DNA of 64,000 nucleotides from Pseudoips prasinana (GCA_951640165.1 OX621236.1:33782948-33846947), one strand, 5' to 3'; shown: positions 21,938 through 32,858, numbered from the stretch's first letter. The notes: generated from the letters alone by a model not told the origin. Numbers and translations are program-made.

Positions 21938-22440
21938 GTTTTACCTTGTCTTTCACGCCGCAGGTCGTGGGTTGAATTCCCTCCCAGGACAGGTATTTGT
22001 GTGCATGAACATGTCTGTTTGTCCTGAGTCTGGGTGTAATCCTATTAATATTATAAATGCGAAAGTTTGTGAGTATGGCTGTATACATGTTTGTTACTTT
22101 TCACGCAATAACTACGCAACGGAAATAAGTAATTGCAACTTTTTAGTAATATAGCTTTTAAATCCGAAGGCATAGGCTATAATTTATAAAGTTTAAAGCG
22201 GGTGAAACCGCGGGGCATATCTAGTTATCTATATAAAATGCTTGCTTTTCACGCCGGAGGTCGTAGGTTCGTTTTCCACCCAGGACAGATTTTTGTGTGC
22301 ATGAACATGTCTGTTTGTCCTGAGTCTGAGTGTAATTATCTATATAAGTTATGTTTTTACAAAATAAAAGTAGTATATAAGTTATCTGGTTTCCTTAGTA
22401 CAAGCTCTGCTTAGTTTGGGATCAGATAGCCGTGTGCGTA
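21938..22440 (+). mobile_element. Two family S SINEs, the first split by a Helitron-like insert
   Basis: The first head (CACGCCGCAGGTCGTGGGTT) runs to CTGAGTCTGGGTGTA, is interrupted at 22040, and resumes TTATCTATATAA at 22225. A second SINE begins TGCTTGCTTTTCACGCCGGA and runs to about 22440. Confidence 0.7.
22040..22224 (+). mobile_element. Helitron-like element (family A) inside a SINE
   Basis: It begins A|TCCTATTAATATTATAAATG and ends with the GCGGGTGAAACCGC hairpin, then GGGGCATATCTAG|T. Removing the 185 bp restores GTGTAATTATCTATATA, the sequence of uninterrupted SINE copies, so no host bases were lost or duplicated. That is Helitron behaviour. Confidence 0.75.
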
Positions 22441-22448
22441 TAATTTCA

Positions 22449-22690
22449 TAATCATGTCAGCCAAAGTACGTCCACTGCTGGACAAAAGCCTCCCCAAATA
22501 ATGGGGGGGGGGGGGGGGTATGCCATAATCGCCACGCTTGGCAGACGGGTTGGCGATCGCAGATTAATGGTCATAGTTCACAGAAGACCGCTGCTGCCTC
22601 TTTTCTGGCAGGTATTCCCTCGGACGATTTCTACGCTCCCCTCGGGATGAGATGGGGTGATGATATTCTATGCCGTCACCACACAGCAAA
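22449..22690 (-). repeat. RTE-type LINE 3' tail
   Basis: CATGTCAGCCAAAGTACGTC, GACAAAAGCCTCCCCAAATA, a run of 16 G at 22503-22518, then ACGCTTGGCAGACGGGTTGG and GATGAGATGGGGTGATGATA. In related copies the complement begins as EAFVQQWT-like coding, so this is the LINE terminus read backwards. Confidence 0.65.
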
Positions 22691-22998
22691 ATAATTTGCC
22701 AGGATTGTATACAATGCAGTTACCATTTACATGTATAAAACAAAACCATACGGTATTTTATCTTCGGAAGTCTCACCTTGGATACACACACACAAACACA
22801 CTTACAAACTCAAACAATCTTAGATCCTCATATTATGAATAATCGTAATTACTAACTGACCTATTGCAAATGTTGATACATTTCAAATTTCAAAATCAAA
22901 ATTCAAAATTCAAAACCTTAGTCACTATTTAATCACACGGAGATCCGTTCTATCCGCCGGAAGGTAAGCTCTTGCGCAATTGGGATGTCGGAACTGTA

Positions 22999-23510
22999 GT
23001 TTTACCTTGTCTTTCACGCCGCAGGTCGTGGGTTGAATTCCCTCCCAGGACAGGTATTTGTGTGCATGAACATGTCTGTTTGTCCTGAGTCTGGGTGTAA
23101 TCCTATTAATATTATAAATGCGAAAGTTTGTGAGTATGGCTGTATACATGTTTGTTACTTTTCACGCAAAAACTACGCAACGGATATAAGTAATTGGAAC
23201 TTTATAGTAATATAGCTTTTAAATCCGAAGGCATAAGCTATAATTTATAAAGCTTAAAGCGGGTGAAACCGCGGGGCATATCTAGTTATCTATATAAAAT
23301 GCTTGCTTTTCACGCCGGAGGTCGTGGGTTCGATTTCCACCCAGGACAGATTTTTGTGTGCATGAACATGTCTGTTTGTCCTGAGTCTGAGTGTAATTAT
23401 CTATATAAGTTATGTTTTTACAAAAGAAAAGTAGTATATGTAGTATATCAGTTATCTGGTTTCCATAGTACAAGCTCTGCTTAGTTTGGGATCAGATAGC
23501 CGTGTGTCAA
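22999..23510 (+). mobile_element. Two family S SINEs, duplicated copy
   Basis: Counterpart of 21938-22440 at an offset of 1061 bp. The first SINE is again split, at 23101-23285. Confidence 0.7.
23101..23285 (+). mobile_element. Helitron-like element (family A), duplicated copy
   Basis: The same 185-bp insertion as at 22040, with the same TC start, CTAG end and flanking A and T. Confidence 0.75.
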
Positions 23511-23515
23511 TAATT

Positions 23516-23752
23516 TCATCATCATGTCAGCCAAAGTACGTTCACTGCTGGACAAAAGCCTCCCCAAATAATGGGGGGGGGGGGTATGCCATAATCGTCA
23601 CGCTTGGCAGACGGGTTGGCGATCGCAGTTTGAGTTCACAGAAAAACGCTGCGGCCCGTTCTCTGGTAGGTATTCCCTGGTACGATTTGTACGCTCCCCA
23701 CGGGATGAGATGGGGTGGTGATATTCTATTCCGTCACCACACAGCAAAATAA
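23516..23752 (-). repeat. RTE-type LINE 3' tail, duplicated copy
   Basis: Counterpart of 22449-22690. The G run at 23573-23584 is 12 long. Confidence 0.65.
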
Positions 23753-23979
23753 TTTGCCAGAATTTTATACAATTCAGTTACCATTTACATGTATAAAGCA
23801 AAACCATACGGTATTTTATCTTCGGAAGTCTCACCTTGGATACGTTAGATAAATCTGGCACTATCAAAATAAATGGTTACAAAAGCAGGGCTTCCGTTGT
23901 GCAATACTGTTGATATATGTTTTATTTAACCTAATATATGAAACTGTGCCGTGTGGCTGACGGCAACTAAGATCTTCAT

Positions 23980-24105
23980 CCCAGATCAACCCGTGGGGGG
24001 TGTAGAAGTCGTCGAGAATACCAGAGAACGGGTAGCAGCGTCACTGTGAGCTATGACTATTATAGTGTGATCGCCCACCCGTCTGCCAAGCGTGACGATT
24101 ATTAT
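23980..24105 (+). repeat. RTE-type LINE 3' tail fragment
   Basis: LINE-sense copy: ATACCAGAGAACGGGTAGCA, then TGATCGCCCACCCGTCTGCC and AAGCGTGACGATTAT, the complement of the 23516-23752 repeat. Confidence 0.55.
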
Positions 24106-24645
24106 ATACTTCCCCTTCTGAGGGTCAACAGCGGACACGAGTTAGTCCTCAACTCGTCCTACATACCTACGGCCCATTTAGGACGACTTGCGGAACATCA
24201 AAATTAATAATATTTTAATTCCGCAACTCGTCCCACGTTTCTTTTTATGTGGAATATTAGACTTTATTAACCTTTAGTACAGTTAGTAAGACAAGTTATA
24301 ACAGTATTTTTTCAGAATGATCAGTTTTTACTTTCGTTCTGTTCAAAGATTATTTAATACGAGAAAAGTCAATACCTACTATATATATCTTTTTTCTAGG
24401 TCAACAGTTAATTGTTTCATTTTACAAGCAAACGCATAAAGTTTAAGTGTTATCTGAAATTAATGCAAATGATAGACATGCATGGCTTTCGATTATTATC
24501 AGGTAAGAAAACAATAGTTACCGTCTTACTTTGAAAGTAGGACATACCACTGAAAAGAATGAAGATACAATAAAATCTTTAGTTTTCACCAGTGATGTTT
24601 CTCTGAGATAAATTAAATCAACTCGGCTGACATTTTACAAAACTA
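24106..24645. other. No gene seen; imperfect hairpin at 24181-24235
   Basis: GGACGACTTGCGGA pairs with TCCGCAACTCGTCC with one mismatch around an AT-rich loop. The rest is AT-rich. Confidence 0.45.
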
Positions 24646-24957
24646 CTAGTAGCTGGTTTCATCCGCGTTAAACATATTAAATAAATTAAATCCTATGTGT
24701 TGTTCGGATATATGAGCTATATTACTACAAAGTTTCATCAAAATCCGTTCTGTAGCTTTGCGTGAAAGAGTAACCAACATCCATACATACTCACAAACTT
24801 TCGTATTTGTAATACTAATCTGTGCCCAGCGGTATTACCCACGTAAAACTTAAAAAAATATACAATAAGTAGTTTCATGAAAATTCGTTTCGTATTTTTG
24901 CGTGAAAGACATCCATACATCCATATTCACAAACTTTCGTATTTGTAAGATTACTTA
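24646..24957 (-). mobile_element. Two decayed Helitron-like elements (family A) in tandem
   Basis: The first, about 24646-24820, has CTAGTAGCTGGTTTCATCCG at its 3' end and TCACAAACTTTCGTATTTG at its 5' end. The second, about 24821-24957, repeats TGTGCCCAGCGGTATTACCC to CACAAACTTTCGTATTTG and has lost its terminal CTAG. Confidence 0.55.
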
Positions 24958-25839
24958 GTAGAACTAAATTGGTTGCATAATATAATTAAGTTTATATAAT
25001 TAAACGTGTAATCCACAATATTGTCTATGCATTAAGAGGAGCGGGATGGTCCTTATTGCAATGAGAACTAAAGAAATCAGAAATGTAAAAATAAAGAGAG
25101 ATATTTTTTCTCTTTACATTTCAATAAAAATATTATTATTATTAAATAATCTAAAGACAGGAATAGTCCCAATATTAAAATCTATAATCATATCTTTTTT
25201 TACCATACGGTTTTGTACCCGATGGGTGCCAACAGAACTAAGCCTCAGATATCCGTCTCGGTTCCGTCCGCCCGTTCTCATAAACCATGATAAGTAGACA
25301 TTTGAAAATTGAAATTTTTGTGTATTTAAATGCCGCTCTAATAGCAAATATAAAAAATAAATATCTAGTTTAAAAAAAATGCTATTGTAACTCGATAGTA
25401 TTTCGATGGAATAAAATCCTTATACGAGTACTCCCACTCGCTCGTTAATGCATTTTTAAAATTTATATTGAGGAAGTGTGAAGATATAAATCTTGATAGA
25501 TTTGTTTTAGTTTTTATTATGTCTATCAACAAGTAAATGTTAATAGCTATTATATGATATTATTTACTTACTGAATTCTTGGACGGCGTCACCGTGATAA
25601 GAGATATGAGCTTATAATCTGCGGCTTATCAACTAGATTAACCAACTTCATTTAAGGACCAGCTTCTCAAGCATGTCTCTCAACCTCACTTTCATTTATA
25701 AATAATTCCATATCCTGTTATTCCACACCTTTTCTCTTCCCGTGTATTCTCTTTTATAAACTTCACCGCACTCGCGAACTAATATCATCGTCACAAACCT
25801 ATGATAAAGTTGTTCGTAAGATATGACTGCCTGATGACT
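24958..25839. other. No gene seen
   Basis: AT-rich. Overlapping opposite frames around 25046-25347 are incompatible and resemble nothing. Confidence 0.5.
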
Positions 25840-25929
25840 GACCTCGATAAGACTGGTGACTGCGATAAGACCGCTGACTGCGATAAGACAGCTGACTGCC
25901 ATAAGACCGCTGACCGCGATAAGACCGCT
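25840..25929. repeat. 18-bp tandem repeat, about five units
   Basis: Units such as GACTGCGATAAGACCGCT start at 25858, 25876, 25894 and 25912, with a diverged first unit. Both strands stay open because 18 is a multiple of 3, giving DKTADC hexapeptides on the plus strand. This is a micro-expansion rather than a gene. Confidence 0.85.
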
Positions 25930-26333
25930 TATTGTAACGGTGATTGCACTGTAGGTACAGGGTTAAACAGAAATGAAAAAAGATTGGAACATTTTCCATA
26001 GATTAGTTTAATTTTGTCCCCATTTATTTACTACCGTATTACAGTACAATATTTAATTGGGACTGCTTCCATATACCTATATACATACAATCAAAATACA
26101 TGCAATCAGCAAGTTATAAAAATTATCTGTAACAGAAAGGGTAGGTATTAATTAAAAGCATTCTTCTTAATTTTTTTTCGATTTTACATATTTTATTAAT
26201 GTTCTAATTTTTTATAGCGGTAGTATTTTATATAAATCATACCACTAAATAGGGAAATACATTTAATAATCGGTAATAAATTTAGTTAGTGAATTTATTT
26301 AGGTATTTAGTGTTTTTTGTACCCTAAACCGGC
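25930..26333. other. No gene seen
   Basis: AT-rich sequence. Confidence 0.5.
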
Positions 26334-26462
26334 GAGCATGCATGAATAATATAATGACAGTAATCGAGGCAAAAGAGGTGTTTAAAGATCGTGACAAATT
26401 GAAATCCGTTGTCACTGCCTATCCCTCTGGGAAACTGGCGTGAGTCTATGTATGTATGTTTA
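26334..26462 (+). pseudogene. LINE C-terminal fragment (family W)
   Basis: The frame reads EAKEVFKDRDKLKSVVTAYP and stops just after GKLA. It is then followed by GTATGTATGTT. It matches 38195-38310 (GTATGCAAGGATCGTGACAA; GTGAGTCTAAGTATGTA). In Lepidoptera this is the usual end of a LINE reverse-transcriptase frame (inference). Confidence 0.5.
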
Positions 26463-26998
26463 TAAAAAATACTACCTATAAATACCTAAACAAAAATTTG
26501 GTAAAAACAATTATTTTTATAAAAAAATGTTTGGCCTGTTAATAACTTTACAAAACATGTCAAAATGTTTCTCTATATTCCACGGACGGTGAACTCCAAT
26601 ACAGCGCAAATCGCAAACATTGACATCTAAAATCTTAGACATTTGCATCAAAGAAGTAAAATCTCGAAACCAGTTCAATTCAAAAGAGAGAGTTTTCGCC
26701 CAATCGCTAATTTTTGTACGAACACCGATCTTTCATTTTAATAATAGATTTTAGTGCAATTCTTGGGAGAAAAGCAGTGAAAGCATGAAATTATAATTAG
26801 TAACTTTAGACGCGGTTGTATTATTAAAAGATTCGGTTTAGAAACATCTGTAATTACAGAGGGCGTTGGTATCGCGTTTCAATACTTTCGATTGGGAATT
26901 AGATGCAATGGATCTTTGAACTACGCACATAAACATAAATTGCGCTTGAGCATCTTAAAGAGAGTGGCTCTTGCATCAAAGGGTTAATTATTTTCAAA
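26463..26998. other. No gene seen
   Basis: AT-rich sequence. Confidence 0.5.
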
Positions 26999-27174
26999 CT
27001 AGCTGTGCCGCGCTGTTTTACCCGCATTAAACTTTATAAATTATAGCCTATGTGTAAATCCAGGGTGTCAGCTAACTCCATACCAAATTTTATTAAAACC
27101 CTCCAGCCGTTTAGACGTGAAGAAGTAACAAACAAACACACTCACAAAGTTTCGCCTTTATAACATTTGTGTGA
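26999..27174 (-). mobile_element. Helitron-like element (family A)
   Basis: Minus strand, 176 bp: 5' A|TCACACAAATGTTATAAAGG, 3' ends in GGCACAG and CTAG|T. It is very close to 14730-14907. Confidence 0.7.
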
Positions 27175-27469
27175 TATTCTGGTTAATAATTGATCATGAG
27201 CAGGAACTTTTTTAATTCGAGTTGGTCAGTAAAAGGAATTCTATCGGAATTTGGACTGTTAATTCAATAAAAGAGCCTGACAAAAAAAGGCACCTCGCAA
27301 AAAGTATATTAATTCGTTCTTTTTTGGATAAATTGAGAGTTATTTTCGAAAGCTTATTTCGAATTCCTAATATATTTTTAGACGGAATAGTAGAAGGTGC
27401 TAGTTAGAGAGGTCCTAGTGGTGCTGATTAACCCGCCAGACGATTAAATAATGAATTTCAATTTTTTAC

Positions 27470-27632
27470 TTAGGAATACCTACCAGAGAACGGGCAGCAG
27501 CGTTTTTCTGTGAACTATGACCATGAAACTGCGGTCGCCAACCCGTCTGCCAAGCGTGGCGATTATGGCATATCCCCCCATTCTTTGGGCAGGCTTTTGT
27601 CCAGTAGTGGACGTAGTTTGGCTGACATGATG
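27470..27632 (+). repeat. RTE-type LINE 3' tail
   Basis: LINE-sense: ACCAGAGAACGGGCAGCAGC, GGTCGCCAACCCGTCTGCCA, then GGGCAGGCTTTTGTCCAGTA and GGCTGACATGATGA. It ends at the (ATG)-type tail, as expected for this LINE. Confidence 0.65.
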
Positions 27633-27639
27633 ACTTAGC

Positions 27640-27751
27640 GCCGATTTCACCGTTAAAATTAAACGCGATCAATGGACGCTAAACTCATTACAGGAAGCGA
27701 ACCCGAATTTAGCGCCCATTGATCGCGTTTCATTTTAACGGGGAAATCGGC
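27640..27751. mobile_element. Foldback MITE, 44-bp terminal inverted repeats
   Basis: The left arm 27640-27683 (starts GCCGATTTCACCGTTAAAAT) and right arm 27708-27751 are complements with three mismatches around a 24-bp centre. CTTAG occurs just outside both ends and may be a target duplication. No coding capacity. Confidence 0.7.
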
Positions 27752-27755
27752 TCTT

Positions 27756-28628
27756 AGGATGATATGAGACCTAAAATTAAAAGAAAATCTGGTTTAATTT
27801 CATCATGTTCAGTAGGTACAGACTTTTGGGTTATACGTATTGTCCGTTGTTCAAGAACCACAGATTTTCATTATTCTTTTTTTATTTGACAGGGAATGTC
27901 TATTATAGATTTTATTAATATCTACTGTCATAAATAAAAGTTTGATCGCGAACAGTTATTGTATCGGCAGTTTAATATTTAAAAAAACAAAATATCATAA
28001 TCTTGAAACGCGTCTAGTCATATGCGGCAATGTCCTCATAATATATTCATAGATCACTCATGAGTAGAGATTAAATGACGTCACTCAACTTTCCAACAGC
28101 ATTATTCATGTTATTCATAGCTAATATGGCGCTTCTCGACAGTTTTATAGTAGTCTCAGCGAAGAAATTGTTTTCAACTTCATATTGTTTCATTTCTTTA
28201 TATGAAACTGAAGTTAGAGTGGGATAAAACAGAGACTTGTTTCCGGCATATTGCATGCTGTTGTTAGTTTTATGGCTTAACGATAATTTCATGGCTTGTT
28301 ATGTACTTGATTTTATTTAGTTACTAGTATAATAATTTAAAGAAATAGGCGGGCCTAAAATATTTTTATTAATTTTAATGAGCCTTATAACAGCAAATAT
28401 TTTTTAAGTAACTAATTTTTCCTATCAAATACTAGTCCTCGAAAGAAAACAACGTTGAAATCTGGTAAAATACATACAAAACGAAACATACACTCGAGTT
28501 GATAACCTACTTCTTTTATAGTATATTGAAAAGCAGGTAAATGTTAATTATAATCAATAAAACGACCTAAACGCCATAACATAACACTATTTCAATTTAG
28601 AGAAGAGAATTCCAATTCTCCTAACTAC
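27756..28628. other. No gene seen
   Basis: AT-rich sequence. Confidence 0.5.
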
Positions 28629-28695
28629 CAGGTACTCATACATCCCAACATCCCGGTTGCGACTGGTCCATGATTCGCTTATGGATAAGAATGGA
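28629..28695 (-). repeat. Dispersed repeat K, copy 1
   Basis: ATCCCGGTTGCGACTGGTCC is the complement of GGACCAGTCGCAACCGGGAT at 30895-30960. Homology extends about 30 bp each side. Identity is unknown, perhaps a LINE end. Confidence 0.6.
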
Positions 28696-29120
28696 AGGAA
28701 TTAAAAATACGTTCAGTTTAATTAATAATTCAGAACTACGGAGTAATTGAGTAATATACAAATGAAAAAATAATTTAGTCAAACTGATAACCTCTATCTT
28801 TTGAAGTCTGATAACAATGGCTGATGTAACGGATCTCAAGCGTCTTATGTTACCAAGTAAGTTGAATGTTACACGAGCTTTATTATACCTAGTTTTTCTT
28901 CACACAAGCACCTGTACCTAGTAATTACTAAGTGTTGCTTTCTGGAAATCCTTGCAAGTTACCGAGAACTGTTATTAACATAGCCCACGTCGTTATTCGT
29001 AGCTCAAAGTAAACTTGTTTTCGAACCGTACCCTTCACTGTTACAATATTAATGCCCTTAAGTTATTTAGGTAGCCGAGTAGAACCTCAATATTTGTCAT
29101 GATTAAGCTCATAGCTAGAT
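28696..29120. other. No gene seen
   Basis: AT-rich sequence. Confidence 0.5.
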
Positions 29121-29375
29121 GCTCTCACCGGTCCGTAAGGGATCGGCGAGGTTAAGCAACTAGGCTCGCGGTCAGTCCATAGATGGGTGACCGCCAAAGT
29201 GGTTTAACTTCTGAGCGTCTCCGTGCTTCGGATGGCACGTTAAGCTGTCGGTCCCGGTTGTAGTCATTAGACAACAGTCGTTAAGCCATGTCAGAGGCCT
29301 ACTGGGCGGCTTGAGCAACTCTGACACTAGGGTTACCACTACCCATACGATAAGCAAGCAAGCATGATTAAAGGC
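29121..29375 (+). mobile_element. 5S rRNA-derived SINE
   Basis: The head at about 29130-29200 reads GGGATCGGCGAGGTTAAGCA, GGCTCGCGGTCAGTCCATAG, then ATGGGTGACCGCC. This follows the 3' half of animal 5S rRNA (GATCACCGAAGTTAAGCAAC ... GGATGGGTGACCGCC), including the internal pol III control region. After it comes non-5S body sequence (GCGTCTCCGTGCTTCGG; GCCTACTGGGCGGCTTGAGC) and an AAGCAAGCAAGC tail. It is a retroposon and not a functional 5S gene, since the 5' part of 5S and the terminal stem are missing. Confidence 0.75.
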
Positions 29376-30002
29376 TAGGCTGAATATGTGTGAAAAACAT
29401 TCTTCTTTTGTTTCAGAATCGGAAATATTTATTAAAAATGTAAAGAATAGACAAATTGTGCAATAGATTTGCACGACTTTTGATTGTTTTTTTTAATTAA
29501 TGAATTAGGCTACAATTTGTTAACAAGTAGGTTGTTTTAAATTTTAACTTATTAAAATTCGTGCAAATCTCTTGCAAAACTTTTTTATTTTTAATTAATC
29601 TTACCAACTTTGAGCCACATTAATTCTAATGCCCTTAAATATTTAGAGATTGACATCCTACTCCTATATGGTAAAAGTGAAAGTTTATATATTTAATGGT
29701 CGGCCATTGTAAGAATGCTTTCATGACATCTGTCAGTTTACTTTGATCTGTATGGCATCTACGAAACCACAGATAGTCGCACCAATGCATAAACAAAGGC
29801 GCCATATTTATTCTATCCGTCTTTATCGAAATGGTGGATGAGATTAGTTAAAAAATGTGTGTTATGTTTAAACTTTATCCAAAATGATGTGCAAAGGTGA
29901 AATTAATTCCAAAGACAATATCTTTGTCATAAATGCAAGTATTATGCCGAGCTATTAAGGTGGCATAGTATGAGGTCTAAGAATAAAAGTGATAATATTT
30001 AG
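29376..30002. other. No gene seen
   Basis: AT-rich sequence. Confidence 0.5.
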
Positions 30003-30125
30003 ATCCAGTGTGTGCGTTGTGTTTTGGGTTCGATCCCCGCACAGGACAACTATTTGTGTAATCCTAGTATAGTTGTTCTGTCTGATCCGTGATTCATATG
30101 TTTGTAAAGTCCCCCACAATAAGTT
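30003..30125 (+). mobile_element. SINE family T, truncated
   Basis: The B box as GGGTTCGATCCCCGC, then ACAACTATTTGTGTAATCC and TATGTTTGTAAAGT. The A-box end and the 3' block are missing. Confidence 0.6.
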
Positions 30126-30894
30126 AATTGATAATGTGGTCGCTATTAAAAAAAAACTTGTGTGTACTTATGTACACGCGTTAGAAGTTATACTTCTTAA
30201 TATACAACTTGAACATAGTTATCAATTTTCATACCACCTAGAACTAACTTCATGCTGTTAAATTTTTTGGTGTCGGTGTGCGCGCGCATCGTAAAAATTC
30301 ACTCTCATCATTTTTCTCCATCGCGCCAAAAGAAGTATAACTTCAAAAATTAATTACTTATATATTGAAAGTCACTTCTAAAGAATCTATTTTGTGAAGT
30401 AATACTTCTTTACGCACGCTTGGCATTTGGGTAGTAAGCTGGTGAATGCGTGACGAGAGATTACAAAAAGTGTGATCGGTTGAGGCGAACGTAAGTTGAA
30501 AGAGAGATATTAGTTAGTGATGAGAGAAAGAGAGAATTACGTTTCGTATATTACTGTAGGGGCAAGAGAGAGGTGACAGCACACATTTTCTTTCTCTCTT
30601 CCTCTCATAGCCAGTTACGTTTGAAGTTTTACTTCAGACATGTGGTCTAAAGAACACCCTTATTTTTATATAAGTATGGCTTTAATCCGTTAACTTTTTT
30701 AATATAGAGTCAAGCAAAATGAAACTAATTTAAAGTAACAATATAACAATTTGAAGCAACAAAACTGGAAATTAAATTAAAACGTCTCAAAGAAGTATTT
30801 TACGTTGCATTTTATGACGTCGAGTCTCGTCGCGAAGTGGGTATAAATTCCTCAGAGCGCAGAAGCATGTGGTCAGACCAGTCCTGCCCTTAAA
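30126..30894. other. No gene seen
   Basis: Recurrent GAAGTATAACTTC-like words (30190, 30332, 30395, 30625) give the stretch a loose repeated feel, but no element is recognised. Confidence 0.4.
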
Positions 30895-30960
30895 GGTCAC
30901 TTCTTATCCGTAGGCGAATCGGGGACCAGTCGCAACCGGGATGCTGGGACGTATGACTAC
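30895..30960 (+). repeat. Dispersed repeat K, copy 2
   Basis: Inverted relative to 28629-28695. Shared core GGACCAGTCGCAACCGGGAT. Confidence 0.6.
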
Positions 30961-31034
30961 ATTGTAGTTACGAGAATTTGAATATTCTGGCATTATGTCG
31001 ATAAGATCGTTTTGTTAATTATTCTTTAAATAAA

Positions 31035-31350
31035 ATAATAAAGGATTTTATTCACGTAGAGTTTAAAAAAGCGCTTGTAAATAGTGAGAACATGTTTGTA
31101 GCAACATATCATTAATTAATCCATTTATAATTATTTCTACATAGGTACATAATATAGTAATTTAGGTACACGGATTGTATGAATAAATTTACAATAAGAT
31201 TTATTTTATAATATTAATGATATTTAGCTACCTTATATTAAGTTACTATTAAGGAGATCATGTGTGGGTTTAATTATCGAAATTTATATTTTTAACTATA
31301 TTTTTACTACATATTGTCTGAATGGTTATGTCTATATTAAGGTATTATTA
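31035..31350 (-). repeat. Interspersed repeat, family C, copy 4
   Basis: TTCACGTAGAGTTTAAAAAA through ATATTTAGCTACCTT and CATATTGTCTGAATGG. Same orientation as the other six copies. Confidence 0.65.
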
Positions 31351-32399
31351 TTTCTATTTATGTTATGTCGTTTTAATTATTCTAAAACAATAGTTATATA
31401 GTAGGTTTAAATTCGAGCGTATGTTTCGTTTTGTATGTGTACATATGTTATATGTTACGTAATTTTTCCGTTGTTTGTGAACCGAGTTTCGTCATATTTT
31501 TTTTATTTTGTGGGAATAAAATTGATGACGCTTCTTTGTTTTTAAGACAATAATTATATATACGAGCAATCCACGTATGTGGGAATGAAGTGAGAGTTTA
31601 CATTGTGGTCTTAAATTTTATAGATATAGTTATAAAAAACGCAATCTTAATGCACACGTAACCACAAACATTTATTTTCTTTCTTTTATTAATTTTAATT
31701 AAAAAAAAAAGATAAAGAATTACTTTAATTAAAAAATAAAACTGATGTCAGTTTTCTCTATGTCAACCTATTGGAACAAATGTATGTATGTATTGGCCGA
31801 AATAAAAAAACAGAAAAAAAAGAAAAACAGTTAACAAATAACCGAGAAATCACTTAACAAACGATAATAAGAAAGAAATAACTTACAGTCGAATAAAGAA
31901 AGAGGTTATTAACCTCCAACCTTCTTTTGAAGATGGTTAAAATAATGATGTAAACCTTTTGTTTTTTTCTAAAGTATTAGTTCTGAGTCATTCTAAATAA
32001 CTTCAATACTAGTCATTACGTCAATGTGCAAGACAACATGAATTTTACGCATTATGCTATGCACACAATTCATATTTGGTACTATTCAGTGCCAAAATAA
32101 CATTTGAATGTAGTGAAAGTAAATTATTACAAATTTGCTATAGTAAATATAGACAAAATACACGGGAATCGCGGCATACTAGTTTAGTATAATCAAGATT
32201 TCTTATCAACATGGACCAGTTTGCAAAAATATTTAGCATACTTGATTGAAATGTTATTTTAAATGCGAACGAACGACACCAAACGATTATATATGAAATA
32301 GAAGAGAGAATACTGCAGTGTTGTTATATTTTTATATAAAAACTTACTGAACCATTTCGGCAAATTAGCGAAAAATCACTTGATGTGATTAATGGAGCA
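31351..32399. other. No gene seen
   Basis: Very AT-rich sequence with A-runs. Confidence 0.5.
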
Positions 32400-32805
32400 T
32401 TCGGTTATCCTAGCCAATGTCCGCCAAATTACGCCCACTGCTAGACCAAAAGTCTCCCCAAAGAATAAGGGGATATGCCACATTGGCTACGCTTGGCAGA
32501 TGGGTTGGCGATCGCAGTGTGATGTCGCTTCGTGTCGCGGGTTCGAGTCCCGCGCCGGACAACTATTTGTGTGCCCCATAAATAGTTGTTGTGAGTCTGG
32601 ATGTAATTTGTGTCCGTCTATTATATGTTTGTAAAGTACCCCTCGACACAGGGATTAATTTCCCTAATGCGGGCGTTATTTTATATTTAAAAAAAAGTTG
32701 TTCACAGCAAAACGCTGCTGCTCTTTCTCTGGTAGGTATTCATTCGAGATGATTTCTACGCGCCGCACAGGATGAGATGGGGTGATGATATTCTACGCCT
32801 CTCTA
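32400..32805 (-). repeat. RTE-type LINE 3' tail split by a SINE
   Basis: The first half, 32400-32522, reads GTCCGCCAAATTACGCCCAC to GGTTGGCGATCGCAGTG. The second, 32698-32805, resumes GTTCACAGCAAAACGCTGCT and ends GATGAGATGGGGTGATGATA. Between them lies a truncated family T SINE. Confidence 0.65.
32526..32690 (+). mobile_element. SINE family T, 5' truncated, nested in LINE tail
   Basis: It begins in CGCTTCGTGTCGCGGGTTCG, past the A box, and runs to the 3' block CGACACAGGGATTAATTTCC and an A-rich tail. It interrupts the LINE tail after GCGATCGCAGTGTGATG. Confidence 0.7.
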
Positions 32806-32858
32806 CTCCATCTACTGCTATCGAACTTAATTCCAAACAGGAATCAACCACTGAGAAT

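Larger units (their letters stand above)
21767..22785. repeat. Tandem duplication of about 1 kb, unit 1
   Basis: This unit and 22796-23843 share the same order: a unique start (CACACTTACAAACTCAAACA), a partial SINE, a Helitron-like insertion, a second SINE, then a LINE tail ending TCTTCGGAAGTCTCACCTTG. An (AC)n stretch joins them. Confidence 0.85.
22796..23843. repeat. Tandem duplication of about 1 kb, unit 2
   Basis: Same content and order as 21767-22785, with scattered substitutions, a 32-bp insertion of TTCAAAAT-like repeats near 22880-22915 and a shorter G run. The Helitron-like insertion is in both units, so it predates the duplication. Confidence 0.85.

Noticed and set aside
23486..23752. 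88-residue plus frame
   Set aside because: It lies over the reversed LINE tail and reads through the poly-G run, so it is a shadow of the repeat.
25799..26001. Repeat-bearing peptides on both strands at the 18-bp array
   Set aside because: Both frames are open only because the unit length is a multiple of three, and neither has gene context.
29121..29200. Functional 5S rRNA gene
   Set aside because: Only the 3' half is similar, the terminal stem cannot form, and the sequence continues into retroposon body.
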